A stretch of 64,000 nucleotides of DNA. Origin: Pseudomonas sp. B21_DOA (GTDB taxonomy: Bacteria > Pseudomonadota > Gammaproteobacteria > Pseudomonadales > Pseudomonadaceae). Every line of letters begins with the position of its first letter. The first letter of the stretch is position 1. The stretch lies in the NCBI GenBank assembly GCA_030544685.1, contig CP086683.1, positions 1,426,001 through 1,490,000 of the forward strand, read 5' to 3'. Below, one piece after another: positions 40,683 through 48,863 of this stretch. The notes beneath the pieces are model-generated. The model ran no database searches. It was not told the origin of the DNA and saw nothing but the letters and a program-made list of their open reading frames with translations. Position numbers and translations under genes: made by a program.

Positions 40683-40921
40683 GTGCAACCGGGTGCAACC
40701 CTTTTTTGCCGGAATAATACGCAGCTCGTCAGGAAATAATTTCTGGTACGAATGCGCTGCTCCTGCTTGGTGCTTTTGCTTCTAGCAAAGAGCCATGACT
40801 GCGACAAAAGGGAGCAAAAACGGTGTGATCGTCGATTAATCCGACTGGGTGCAACTAATTCTCGCGAAACTGGTTGCACCTTATTTGCTTTGTTGCATAG
40901 CATTCGCCGCCAAGGTGCAAC
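40683..40921. promoter_or_regulatory. Array of PutA-type operators between putA and putP
   Basis: The motif GTTGCA(C), or its complement (G)TGCAAC, occurs six times in the 457-bp putA-putP gap: 40683-40689, 40693-40699, 40849-40855, 40873-40879, 40892-40897 and 40915-40921. GTTGCA is the known enterobacterial PutA operator core. The first pair is 10 bp apart and lies near putA; the other four cluster on the putP side, consistent with repression of both genes in the absence of proline. Confidence 0.75.
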
Positions 40922-41068
40922 CGGGAATAACCCGGTGTACCGGCTGATGGCTTTCCTGGGGAAACATCAGTCTTAAATGCGCGGGATCCCGGATCGTCTG
41001 CCAAACGTCGTCGTTTGCGAGCGGTTCACCACCGCCGCTACATAAAAACAAAGCCAGGGCGTAACTCA

Positions 41069-42553
41069 ATGAGCGTAAGCAATCCAACCCTGATCACGTT
41101 CGTGATCTACATCGCAGCAATGGTGCTGATCGGCTTGATGGCCTATCGCTCCACCAACAACCTTTCCGACTATATTCTCGGCGGTCGCAGCCTCGGCAGC
41201 GTTGTCACCGCGCTGTCTGCCGGTGCCTCCGACATGAGCGGCTGGTTGCTGATGGGCCTACCGGGCGCCATCTACATGTCCGGCCTGTCCGAAAGCTGGA
41301 TCGCCATCGGCCTGATCGTCGGTGCCTACCTGAACTGGCTGTTTGTCGCCGGCCGTCTGCGTGTGCAGACCGAGCACAACGGCGATGCCCTGACTCTGCC
41401 GGATTATTTTTCCAGCCGTTTCGAAGATAAAAGCGGCTTGCTGCGGATTATCTCGGCAATCGTGATTCTGGTGTTCTTTACCATCTACTGCGCTTCCGGC
41501 ATCGTCGCCGGTGCCCGCCTGTTCGAAAGCACCTTCGGCATGACCTACGAAACGGCGCTGTGGGCCGGTGCGGCGGCAACGATTGCCTACACCTTCATCG
41601 GCGGTTTCCTCGCGGTGAGCTGGACCGACACCGTGCAAGCGACCCTGATGATCTTCGCGCTGATTCTCACGCCGATCATCGTCCTGCTGGCAACCGGCGG
41701 CGTCGACACCACGTTCCTCGCTATCGAAGCGCAAGATCCGAGCAACTTCGACATGCTCAAAGGCACCACCTTCATCGGCATCATCTCGCTGATGGGTTGG
41801 GGTCTGGGCTACTTCGGTCAGCCGCACATCCTCGCGCGTTTCATGGCGGCGGATTCGGTGAAGTCGATTGCCAAGGCGCGTCGCATTTCCATGACCTGGA
41901 TGATCCTGTGCCTGGGCGGCACCGTGGCGGTGGGCTTCTTTGGTATCGCTTACTTCTCGGCGCACCCGGAAGTGGCCGGTCCTGTGACCGAGAACCCGGA
42001 GCGCGTGTTCATCGAACTGGCGAAAATTCTCTTCAACCCATGGGTTGCCGGTGTGTTGCTGTCGGCCATTCTGGCTGCGGTAATGAGCACCCTGAGCTGC
42101 CAGTTGCTGGTGTGCTCGAGCGCCCTGACCGAAGACTTCTATAAAGCTTTCCTGCGCAAGTCCGCTTCGCAACTGGAGCTGGTCTGGGTCGGTCGTGCCA
42201 TGGTGCTGCTGGTAGCCCTGATCGCTATCGCGCTGGCTGCCAACCCGGAAAACCGCGTACTGGGCCTGGTGTCCTACGCCTGGGCCGGTTTCGGTGCTGC
42301 GTTCGGTCCGGTGGTGCTGATCTCGGTAGTCTGGAAAGACATGACCCGCAACGGCGCACTGGCCGGTATTCTGGTCGGCGCGATCACCGTGGTGGTCTGG
42401 AAGCATTTCGAACTGCTGGGTCTGTACGAAATCATTCCGGGCTTCATCTTCGCCAGCCTTGCCATCTACTTCGTCAGCAAGGCGGGTGAGCCGACTCGCG
42501 GCATGGTTGAGCGTTTCGAGGCAGCGGAAAAAGACTTCCATCTGAACAAGTGA
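41069..42553 (+). CDS. putP: Sodium/proline symporter
   Basis: A 494-residue sodium:solute symporter with about 13 hydrophobic helices; the first is P-T-L-I-T-F-V-I-Y, then S-A-G-A-S-D-M-S-G-W-L-L-M-G-L-P-G-A, which holds the Na+/proline-binding residues. It imports proline for PutA. The ATG at 41069 fits the family N-terminus; frames extending further upstream run into the operator region. Confidence 0.95.
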   Translation: MSVSNPTLITFVIYIAAMVLIGLMAYRSTNNLSDYILGGRSLGSVVTALSAGASDMSGWLLMGLPGAIYMSGLSESWIAIGLIVGAYLNWLFVAGRLRVQTEHNGDALTLPDYFSSRFEDKSGLLRIISAIVILVFFTIYCASGIVAGARLFESTFGMTYETALWAGAAATIAYTFIGGFLAVSWTDTVQATLMIFALILTPIIVLLATGGVDTTFLAIEAQDPSNFDMLKGTTFIGIISLMGWGLGYFGQPHILARFMAADSVKSIAKARRISMTWMILCLGGTVAVGFFGIAYFSAHPEVAGPVTENPERVFIELAKILFNPWVAGVLLSAILAAVMSTLSCQLLVCSSALTEDFYKAFLRKSASQLELVWVGRAMVLLVALIAIALAANPENRVLGLVSYAWAGFGAAFGPVVLISVVWKDMTRNGALAGILVGAITVVVWKHFELLGLYEIIPGFIFASLAIYFVSKAGEPTRGMVERFEAAEKDFHLNK

Positions 42554-42576
42554 TGGACTGAGCTTCGGCTCACCTG

Positions 42577-42615
42577 AAAACGGCCCGCTTCCTAGAGGAA
42601 GCGGGCCGTTTTTTG
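42577..42615 (+). terminator. Rho-independent terminator of putP
   Basis: A 17-bp perfect stem (AAAACGGCCCGCTTCCT / AGGAAGCGGGCCGTTTT, two-base loop) runs into a T tract, 24 bp after the putP stop. The A-rich left side means it could also work in the opposite direction. Confidence 0.93.
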
Positions 42616-42647
42616 TTGCCTGTGGTTCTTCAAGAACACTGAAGAAC

Positions 42648-42741
42648 CCTGTGGGAGCTGGCTTGCCAGCGATGACGGTGTGTCAGTCAGCGATAAGTTG
42701 AATGTGCCGACCTCATCGCTGGCAAGCCAGCTCCCACAGGG
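42648..42741. repeat. REPIN, GAGCTGGCTTGCCAGCG type
   Basis: Inverted copies at 42648-42676 and 42711-42741, between the putP terminator and vgrG. The remaining 42742-42900 holds no gene and presumably the vgrG promoter. Confidence 0.88.
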
Positions 42742-42900
42742 ACACTGACCGGCTTGAAGAAATGTCTGTAGTCAAAGTGCTAATTTCTAAAGGTCCTTTC
42801 AGCAAACCACGTAGGGCAAATCTGAATTTCCCGTCACCTGCTCAGCACCCCTTGCCCCTCATGCAGAATCGCCCGCCCTCACACTGCAGAGAGACATCGG

Positions 42901-44915
42901 ATGTTCGCGCCTGCCAATCAACCGCGTTTCACGTTGACCCTCGAAGGCGCCCAGCATGACCTCAAAGTTCTTGAGTTCACGGGCAGGGAAGCCATCAGCC
43001 AGCCATTTCGCTTCGAACTGGAACTGGTCAGCGAGCGGCCGGACCTGGATCTGGAAAGCCTGCTGCATGGTCAGGCGTTTCTGAGTTTCGAGGCTCAGGG
43101 TTGCGGTATTCATGGTCAGATTTATCAGGTCGGACAGGGAGACTCCGGGAAACGCCTGACACGCTATCACCTCAGCCTCGTCCCGCGTCTGACATATCTC
43201 GGGCATCGCATCAACCAGCGGATTTTCCAGCATCAGAGCGTGCCGCAAATCGTCACGCAGGTCCTCAAGGATCACTCGATCCTGCGCGATGCGTTTGAGT
43301 TTCGCCTGGGCAGCGAATACCCGCAGCGCGAGTACTGTGTGCAATACGCCGAAAGCGATCTGGCCTTTATCCAGCGTCTGTGTGCCGAAGTCGGCATTCA
43401 TTACCACTTTCAACACAGCCCCGAAGGCCATCTGCTGGTGTTCGGCGACGACCAGACCGTGTTCCCCAGGCTGCCCGAGCCGACGCTTTATCTGCCGGGC
43501 AGCGGCATGTCCGCTGGCGCGCCGGCGATCCAACGTTTCAATGTGCGCGTGGAAACCCGCACCAGCGTCGTCACCCGGCGCGACTACAACTTCGAAAAAC
43601 CACGCCTGTCTCTGGAAAGTCGCAGTGACGGCGAGCAGCGTCCGGTGCTGGAGGACTATCACTTCCCGGCCAATTCAGTGATCGCGAAACCGGCAAACAG
43701 CTGACTCGGCGAGCGCTGGAACGGCACGTTGCCGATTACCGTCAGGCCGAGGGCAGCAGCGACGAGTCTTCACTGGTCTGCGGGCATTTCCTGCAACTCA
43801 CCGAGCATCCACGCAGCGACTGGAATGATCTGTGGTTGCTCACCACCGTCGAACATCGCGGGCGCCAGCCGCAAGTGCTGGAAGAGTCGGTGACCAGCGA
43901 TGGCGAATCCTTCCAGGGCTACCGCAATACTTTCGTCGCCACGCCGTGGGACGTGATCTTCCGTCCGGCGCTGGCGCCGGAAAAGCCGCGCATGTCCGGT
44001 TACCAGCCCGCCGTGGTCACCGGACCGAAAGACCTGGAGATCCATTGCGATGAATTTGGCCGGGTCAAAGTGCAACTGGCCTGGGACCGCGATGGCGAAT
44101 TGAACGAGCACTCCAGTTGCTGGCTGCGCGTCGCGACCGGTTGGGCTCACGATCACTACGGCAGCGTATTGATTCCGCGAGTCGGCATGGAAGTGCTGGT
44201 CGGCTTCATTGATGGCGATGCCGACAAGCCGCTGGTCATGGGATGCCTGCCAAATGCGGCGACTCCGGTGCCGCTGGACCTGCCGGCGGACAAGACCCGC
44301 AGCATCTTCCGCAGCCAGAGCAGCCCTGGCGGTGGCGGTTATAACGAACTGCGCATCGAGGATAAAAAGGGTGCGGAGGAAATCTACCTGCGTGCCCAGC
44401 GCAACTGGACCCAGCATGTGCTCAACGACCAGCAGTTGCAGGTCGACAACCAGCGCAGTGTGGTGGTCACCGGCACCGCCCGCCATGAACTGAAGGCCGA
44501 CGAACAGCGCATCACCCACGGCCAGCGTCAGACAGAAGTGAGGCAGGATGATCATTTGTCCGTGCTCGGCGATCGACAGGTTCGGGTGAACAGTCAAGCC
44601 ACCAGCGCCTCGGCGCAGATCCATATCAGCGCAGGCCAGCAAGTGGTCATCGATGGCGGCGCGAGCGCGACGATTCAGGCCGGCGGACAGTGGATCAACA
44701 TCGGCCCCGGCGGAATTTTCAGCAGCGTGCCGATTGTTGTTGGCGGCGCGCCGATGGCGGCGATGAGCGCGGCGCCGGTGGTGCCGGGTTTGGCGGAGAA
44801 ACTGACCGCTGCGCCGGCGGCGATTCTCACGGCCGCACAGATCATGAGTTTCAAAGGTGATGCGCCGTTCTGCGAAGAGTGCGAGCGTTGTAAGGATGGT
44901 GTTTGTGCAGCCTGA
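42901..44915 (+). CDS. vgrG: Type VI secretion spike protein VgrG (TssI), frameshifted
   Basis: The N-terminal gp27/gp44-like part (R-F-T-L-T-L-E-G-A, F-R-F-E-L-E-L) and the gp5-like OB part (G-F-I-D-G-D-A-D-K-P) are in different frames. One extra base in the C run 43665-43667 joins them as Y-H-F-P-G-Q-F-S-D-R-E-T-G-K, a canonical VgrG junction, giving 671 residues. A DUF2345-type beta-helix follows and the tail ends in a Cys-x2-Cys-x2-Cys-x4-Cys cluster. No other T6SS structural genes are in the window, so this is an orphan spike module. Confidence 0.9.
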
Positions 44916-45617
44916 AGAGTTAACCCCAGAAGATTGGCTGGCGCGTCAGCCGCTGCTGGCGTCAGAACAACTGTTTTCAGTTTTCAGCCGCGCCAGCGAC
45001 GCCGATGCGTTCAAAGCCTGGCAGGGCACAGCGAGTCCAGTGTGGGCCGAGACCATTTATGCCGAGTGGGATGCTGTGATGCCCTATGTGGGAATTGTCG
45101 CTGCGGACAGTGAGTTTTTACGTTGGGTGGCGGAAACAGAATCTCGGGATTGGGGATGGTTGGCGGTGTCTTCGGCAGATCTGGAAGTGCTGGTCGAACA
45201 TTTCCGTAGCCTGACTCAAGTGCTGATGCCGGACGGTAAAGCGGTGTTTTTCCGCTTCTGGGACGGTCGTTTTCTGCTGCCTCTTTTGCAGTCTGGCGAG
45301 GTCAATCCCGCGCAATTGCTGCCGGTCGTTTCGCGAGCCTTGATCAATGGGCAAGCCATTGACGTCGGGGGCGTGCGCTGGTTTCGGGGCGAGTCTTCCC
45401 GTGGTGGAGCGTGCCGCAATCGCTGTTGGCGCAGACTGATGCAAGCGTACGCATCGCCAATGTCCTGCAGTGGCTGAGCGAGGAGCAGCCGGCCGTGTTC
45501 GAGGCGTTTCCCGAGACGGTCCTGCGCTGCAAGGTCGGGCAGTTTTTCAAATTATCGATGTCGGAAGATTCGTCACGATCGGCGCTTCTGGAGTTTTTAC
45601 TGGCAGAGGCAGAATGA
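44896..45617 (+). CDS. DUF4123 type VI effector chaperone/adaptor, frameshifted
   Basis: A 240-residue protein with the DUF4123 pattern: L-L-A-S-E-Q-L-F-S-V-F, Y-V-G-I-V-A-A-D-S-E-F-L-R-W, V-F-F-R-F-W-D-G-R-F-L. One base added to the C run 45398-45400 gives G-E-S-S-P-W-W-S-V-P-Q-S and restores the C-terminal third. Such adaptors load a specific effector onto the VgrG encoded just upstream, and here they overlap by 20 bp. The effector that should follow is not recognisable. Confidence 0.82.
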
Positions 45618-45736
45618 AATTTCGGGGCAAACGCTTCGGACGTTTCCTTCGAATTGCGGCGGTTTTCATGAACTGGTGCGTGGTGGGTTGCAGGGATAGT
45701 CTTTTCGTTGTCACTGCGAGAGCGGTGGCAGGGTGA
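45614..45736 (+). CDS. Possible 40-residue ORF coupled to the DUF4123 gene
   Basis: ATG overlaps the adaptor stop (ATGA). The predicted peptide M-K-F-R-G-K-R-F-G-R-F-L-R-I-A-A-V-F is basic then hydrophobic, with two cysteines. It stands exactly where a T6SS effector would be encoded and may be the remnant, or a frameshifted beginning, of one. No family recognised; the ORF could also be chance. Confidence 0.35.
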   Translation: MKFRGKRFGRFLRIAAVFMNWCVVGCRDSLFVVTARAVAG

Positions 45737-45852
45737 AGGATCCCCGCATTCATGACGTTACAGTTCGTTGGCTTTTTGCGGCACTTGGTTCAAGTCCGTA
45801 AGATCGTTCGCGGCGGCTGTGCGTGGGGCACGCTTCGGCGTGGCCGAGGTCC

Positions 45853-45912
45853 ATGATTGCTCGGTTCCTACTCCTGCGCACAGCTGCCACCCTAACCCGT
45901 AGGAAGGTGTGA
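45853..45912 (+). CDS. Candidate 19-residue upstream ORF (leader peptide)
   Basis: ATG 45853 opens a 19-codon frame with the peptide M-I-A-R-F-L-L-L-R-T-A-A-T-L-T-R-R-K-V, ended by TGA at 45910-45912. It is in the same reading frame as the downstream gene at 45949. I believe similar L-L-R-T-A-A-T leaders precede other small Pseudomonas genes, which would argue that the peptide or its RNA is conserved. Confidence 0.45.
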   Translation: MIARFLLLRTAATLTRRKV

Positions 45913-45968
45913 TGGCGGCTCACGTTTATCAATCATGGGACCCGGAAAATGACCAATATGCATACTGA
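45912..45968 (+). CDS. Second coupled upstream ORF covering the downstream start codon
   Basis: The TGA of the first leader overlaps an ATG (TGATG) that begins an 18-codon frame M-A-A-H-V-Y-Q-S-W-D-P-E-N-D-Q-Y-A-Y. It ends 18 bp past the start of the gene at 45949, in a different frame, so its translation would pass over that gene's start site. Confidence 0.4.
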   Translation: MAAHVYQSWDPENDQYAY

Positions 45969-46269
45969 TCCACCCTACGAAAAAATCACGCCTCACCCCG
46001 ACAACCGCTTCATGGCCCTCACCGGCAATTGCAGCGACATGCCCAGCCTGTTCATCGACACCCACGTGCCCCTCGACATCCTCATGGACGCCGCCAACCA
46101 TCGCATCCGCGCCGTGGTCCAGGTTCTGGAAAACATGTGCATGCGCGGCTCGATCGAATGCGACTCTGTGATCCTCAGCGACTTCGCCCTGCTGTGCGCC
46201 ATCCCATTGCGTGACGGCTGTGACGTGCTCGATGTCATCGGCAAGCGCCTGCGCAGCTTGCCCGCCTGA
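45949..46269 (+). CDS. Small Pseudomonas-type hypothetical protein (DUF3077-like)
   Basis: A 106-residue protein with no signal peptide. It shows P-L-D-I-L-M-D-A-A-N-H-R-I-R-A, the kind of helix seen in the DUF3077/DUF6124 group of abundant small Pseudomonas proteins, and a hydrophobic second half with four cysteines overall. Function unknown. Two upstream ORFs and a long leader precede it, and a palindromic repeat follows. Placement beside the VgrG module may be coincidental. Confidence 0.65.
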   Translation: MTNMHTDPPYEKITPHPDNRFMALTGNCSDMPSLFIDTHVPLDILMDAANHRIRAVVQVLENMCMRGSIECDSVILSDFALLCAIPLRDGCDVLDVIGKRLRSLPA

Positions 46270-46278
46270 AGATCAGAA

Positions 46279-46340
46279 GATCGCAGCCTTCGGCAGAGTG
46301 AGCGCCCATCCCGTGTAGGAGCCGCCGAAGGCTGCGATCT
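46279..46340. repeat. Inverted repeat AGATCGCAGCCTTCGGC
   Basis: The arms at 46279-46295 and 46324-46340 are exact reverse complements over 17 bp (with GTGTAGGAGC before the second). The following TTTT means it could also terminate the gene at 45949. A related element is at 51733-51807. Confidence 0.8.
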
Positions 46341-46365
46341 TTTGATGTTGATTGAAATCAGGGGG

Positions 46366-46779
46366 TCAGTCAGAGATGTAGGCATCTTGAGTTTTGATAA
46401 AGCGGTTGAACGCTTCGGAGTTGTAGATCTTCAGGCACGCAAGGAACACCACTTTTTCATTTGAGTGTTTGCTGCGTGAAGGTGTCTGCTGGTAAGCCGC
46501 CGATATGTAGCTCAGTGTTTCTTTATAGGGATCGTGCAGCACTTGCAGCGTGTCTTCATTTTGCAGGATGGAATGTAGGCCGTTGCCCATGAATGAATAG
46601 GCATGGGCGGACAGCGCAATGTCTTTTTCCAGCGCTGAGCGTTCGTTGAATGGCTTCAGAATGCAGTGGCTCAGCCCGTAGTTCTTTAGTGTCTGGCGTG
46701 CCTGTTCAATGTGAGTTTCGTCGGCAAGGGCGAGGTATGGACTTAGAAGGCTGAGTGAACAGATGATGAGATATCGCAT
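46366..46779 (-). CDS. Small exported protein, possibly a Tai4-like T6SS immunity protein
   Basis: A 137-residue protein with a Sec signal peptide (I-I-C-S-L-S-L-L-S, cleavage after A-L-A). The mature part, with an N-terminal L-S-H-C-I and C-terminal F-L-A-C-L-K-I-Y-N-S-E-A, resembles the pattern of Tai4, the periplasmic inhibitor of the amidase effector Tae4. The similarity is from memory and weak. It is on the strand opposite the VgrG module, and no Tae4-like amidase is in the window. Confidence 0.55.
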   Translation of the reverse strand: MRYLIICSLSLLSPYLALADETHIEQARQTLKNYGLSHCILKPFNERSALEKDIALSAHAYSFMGNGLHSILQNEDTLQVLHDPYKETLSYISAAYQQTPSRSKHSNEKVVFLACLKIYNSEAFNRFIKTQDAYISD

Positions 46780-46832
46780 GAGTTTTTGACTTCCTGTCGT
46801 TCATGGTCAGCCAGTTTAACGGCATAAAAGCA

Positions 46833-47037
46833 AAGCCCCTCACCCTAGCCCTCTCCCAGAGGGAGAGGGGACTGACCGAGTTGTCTGGGTGATGTACGCC
46901 GACCTGCGACTTCAGTGGTGAACTTCGCTTGGCCAAGCCTGAGATCACGTCGATCATTCAGGTCGATGTAACTCGCAAGATCGCCACCGTAAGTCCCTCT
47001 CCCTCCGGGAGAGGGTTAGGGTGAGGGAAAGGCTTTT
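46833..47037. repeat. Spaced inverted repeat CCCTCACCCTAGCCCTCTCCC
   Basis: The arm at 46833-46872 carries an internal CTCTCCC-AGA-GGGAGAG hairpin, and its inverted partner at 46992-47037 carries CTCTCCCTCCGGGAGAG. They are 119 bp apart, so they form a larger and differently spaced element than the REPINs. It fills most of the 330-bp gap before rlmJ. Confidence 0.75.
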
Positions 47038-47109
47038 GTCCACTCGGCTGCGAACCCCTGACTTGCCGTCCGGTAAAAGGTAAACTTTGCGGCCCTCGCA
47101 GGAGCAGCC

Positions 47110-47946
47110 ATGAATTATCGTCACGCCTTCCATGCCGGCAATCACGCCGATGTGTTCAAACACCTGACCTTGACCCGCCTCATCGCTCTGATGTCGCGCA
47201 AGGAGCAGCCGTTTGCCTATCTCGACAGCCACGCGGGCATTGGTCTGTATGACTTGCAGGGTGATCAGGCCAATCGCACCGGCGAGTATCTGGAAGGCAT
47301 TGCGCGGTTGTGGGATCAGCCGGACCTGCCGGCGCTGACTGCCGACTATATGAAGGTGCTACACGAGATGAACCCGGATGGCCAGTTGCGCTATTACCCG
47401 GGTTCGCCGGAGCTGGCGCGGCGCCTGACGCGGCCGCAGGATCGGGTGATGCTCAACGAGAAGCACCCCGAAGATGGCGTGTTGCTCAAGGACAACATGG
47501 CCGGCGACCGTCGGGTAAAAGTGCATCTGGGCGAGGGCTGGCACGTGGCGCGGGCGATGTTGCCGGTGCAGGAAAAGCGCGCGGTGATGCTGATCGATCC
47601 GCCGTTCGAGCAACTCGACGAGATGCAGCGTTGCGCGGCGTCGATGAAAGAAGCCATCGGCCGCATGCGCCAGACCGTGGCTGCGATCTGGTATCCGGTG
47701 AAGGATCAGCGTGCACTGCGGCGTTTCTATCAGGACCTGGCAGGCACGGGTGCACCGAAGTTGTTGCGTGTGGAGCTGCTGGTGCATCCGCTGGACACGC
47801 CGAACAGCCTGAACGGTTCCGGGCTGGCGATCGCCAATCCGCCGTGGGGGCTGGAAGAAGAATTGCGTGAGTTGCTGCCGTGGTTGTCGAAGAAGCTGGG
47901 GCAGACTCAGGGTGGCTGGCAGATGGATTGGTTAATAGCGGAATGA
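47110..47946 (+). CDS. rlmJ: 23S rRNA adenine-2030 N6-methyltransferase
   Basis: A 278-residue protein with the family N-terminus M-N-Y-R-H-A-F-H-A-G-N-H-A-D-V-F-K-H and the N6-adenine methyltransferase catalytic motif I-D-P-P-F-E. It methylates A2030 in 23S rRNA. It lies next to msrA, as in P. aeruginosa. Confidence 0.93.
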   Translation: MNYRHAFHAGNHADVFKHLTLTRLIALMSRKEQPFAYLDSHAGIGLYDLQGDQANRTGEYLEGIARLWDQPDLPALTADYMKVLHEMNPDGQLRYYPGSPELARRLTRPQDRVMLNEKHPEDGVLLKDNMAGDRRVKVHLGEGWHVARAMLPVQEKRAVMLIDPPFEQLDEMQRCAASMKEAIGRMRQTVAAIWYPVKDQRALRRFYQDLAGTGAPKLLRVELLVHPLDTPNSLNGSGLAIANPPWGLEEELRELLPWLSKKLGQTQGGWQMDWLIAE

Positions 47947-48020
47947 AGCTACAAGCTACAAGCTACAGGCTGAAGCGAAAACAGCGCTTGCAGCTTGAAG
48001 CTTGCCGCTAGCAGCTTTTA
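47945..48020. repeat. Inverted repeat of the AGCTACAAGCTACAAG family
   Basis: GAAGCTACAAGCTACAAGCT on the left, including a direct triplication of AGCTACA, pairs with CAGCTTGAAGCTTGCCGCTA on the right. It lies between the converging rlmJ and msrA genes, touching both stops. Sister copy at 36581-36660. Confidence 0.7.
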
Positions 48021-48668
48021 GCTCGGCATGCACACGCCGGTGCCGCCAATCCCGCAGTAACCTTCAGGGTTCTTCGCCAGATACTGCTGGTGATAAGCCT
48101 CGGCAAAGTACACGGTCGGCGCCTGGTCGATCTCGGTGCTGATTTCACCCAGACCGGCCTTGGCCAGTTCCGCCTGATACACGTCTTTGCTTTTCAGTGC
48201 TGCATCCAGTTGCTCCGGGGTGGTCGCGTAGATCACCGAGCGGTACTGAGTGCCGATGTCGTTGCCCTGACGCATGCCCTGAGTCGGGTTGTGCAGTTCC
48301 CAGAACATCGCCAGCAGTTCTTCGTAACTCACTTGAGCCTTGTCATACACCACCAATACCACTTCGGCGTGGCCGGTCAGGCTCGAGCAGACTTCTTCGT
48401 ACGTCGGGTTCGGCGTGAAGCCGCCGGCGTAACCTACCACGGTGCTGACTACGCCTTCGCGCTGCCAGAAGCGTCGTTCCGCGCCCCAAAAGCAACCCAG
48501 ACCGAAGATTGCAAAGTCGACGTCCTGAAAGAATGGACCGAGCAGCGGGGTGTCTTCGAAGACGAAGTGTTTTTCCGGCAGGGTCATCGGGGTTTCGCGG
48601 CCGGGCAGGGCTTGTTCTTTGGTTGGAAGCACGTTTTTGTTCACCAGAATTTCCGAGCGCAGAACCAT
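48018..48668 (-). CDS. msrA: Peptide-methionine (S)-S-oxide reductase
   Basis: A 216-residue MsrA with the catalytic cysteine in [10 protein letters not shown]. The resolving cysteine is near the C-terminal G-I-G-G-T-G-V-C. It repairs oxidised methionine in the cytosol. Length is typical of the gamma-proteobacterial form. Confidence 0.95.
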   Translation of the reverse strand: MVLRSEILVNKNVLPTKEQALPGRETPMTLPEKHFVFEDTPLLGPFFQDVDFAIFGLGCFWGAERRFWQREGVVSTVVGYAGGFTPNPTYEEVCSSLTGHAEVVLVVYDKAQVSYEELLAMFWELHNPTQGMRQGNDIGTQYRSVIYATTPEQLDAALKSKDVYQAELAKAGLGEISTEIDQAPTVYFAEAYHQQYLAKNPEGYCGIGGTGVCMPS

Positions 48669-48748
48669 GATCGTTCCTCTCAGTCAGGTTGGAGGTAAAA
48701 AGTCAGACCGCCAGTGTGCCGAATGATGCCGGAATTCGCACTATCAAA

Positions 48749-48844
48749 ACTGTGGGAGCGAGCCTGCTCGCGAAAGCGGGGTGTCAGGCGACGAAGATGT
48801 CGATGGTTTTATCGCCTTCGCGAGCAGGCTCGCTCCCACAAGGG
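48749..48844. repeat. REPIN, GAGCGAGCCTGCTCGCGAA type
   Basis: Inverted copies at 48749-48777 and 48813-48844 between msrA and dipA, the same family as at 1695. Confidence 0.88.
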
Positions 48845-48863
48845 ATCTTCATAGAGGCAGGCT

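Noticed and set aside
46833..47037. CRISPR-like repeats
   Set aside because: The repeated units are inverted pairs with hairpins, not direct repeats with regular spacers, and no cas genes are present.
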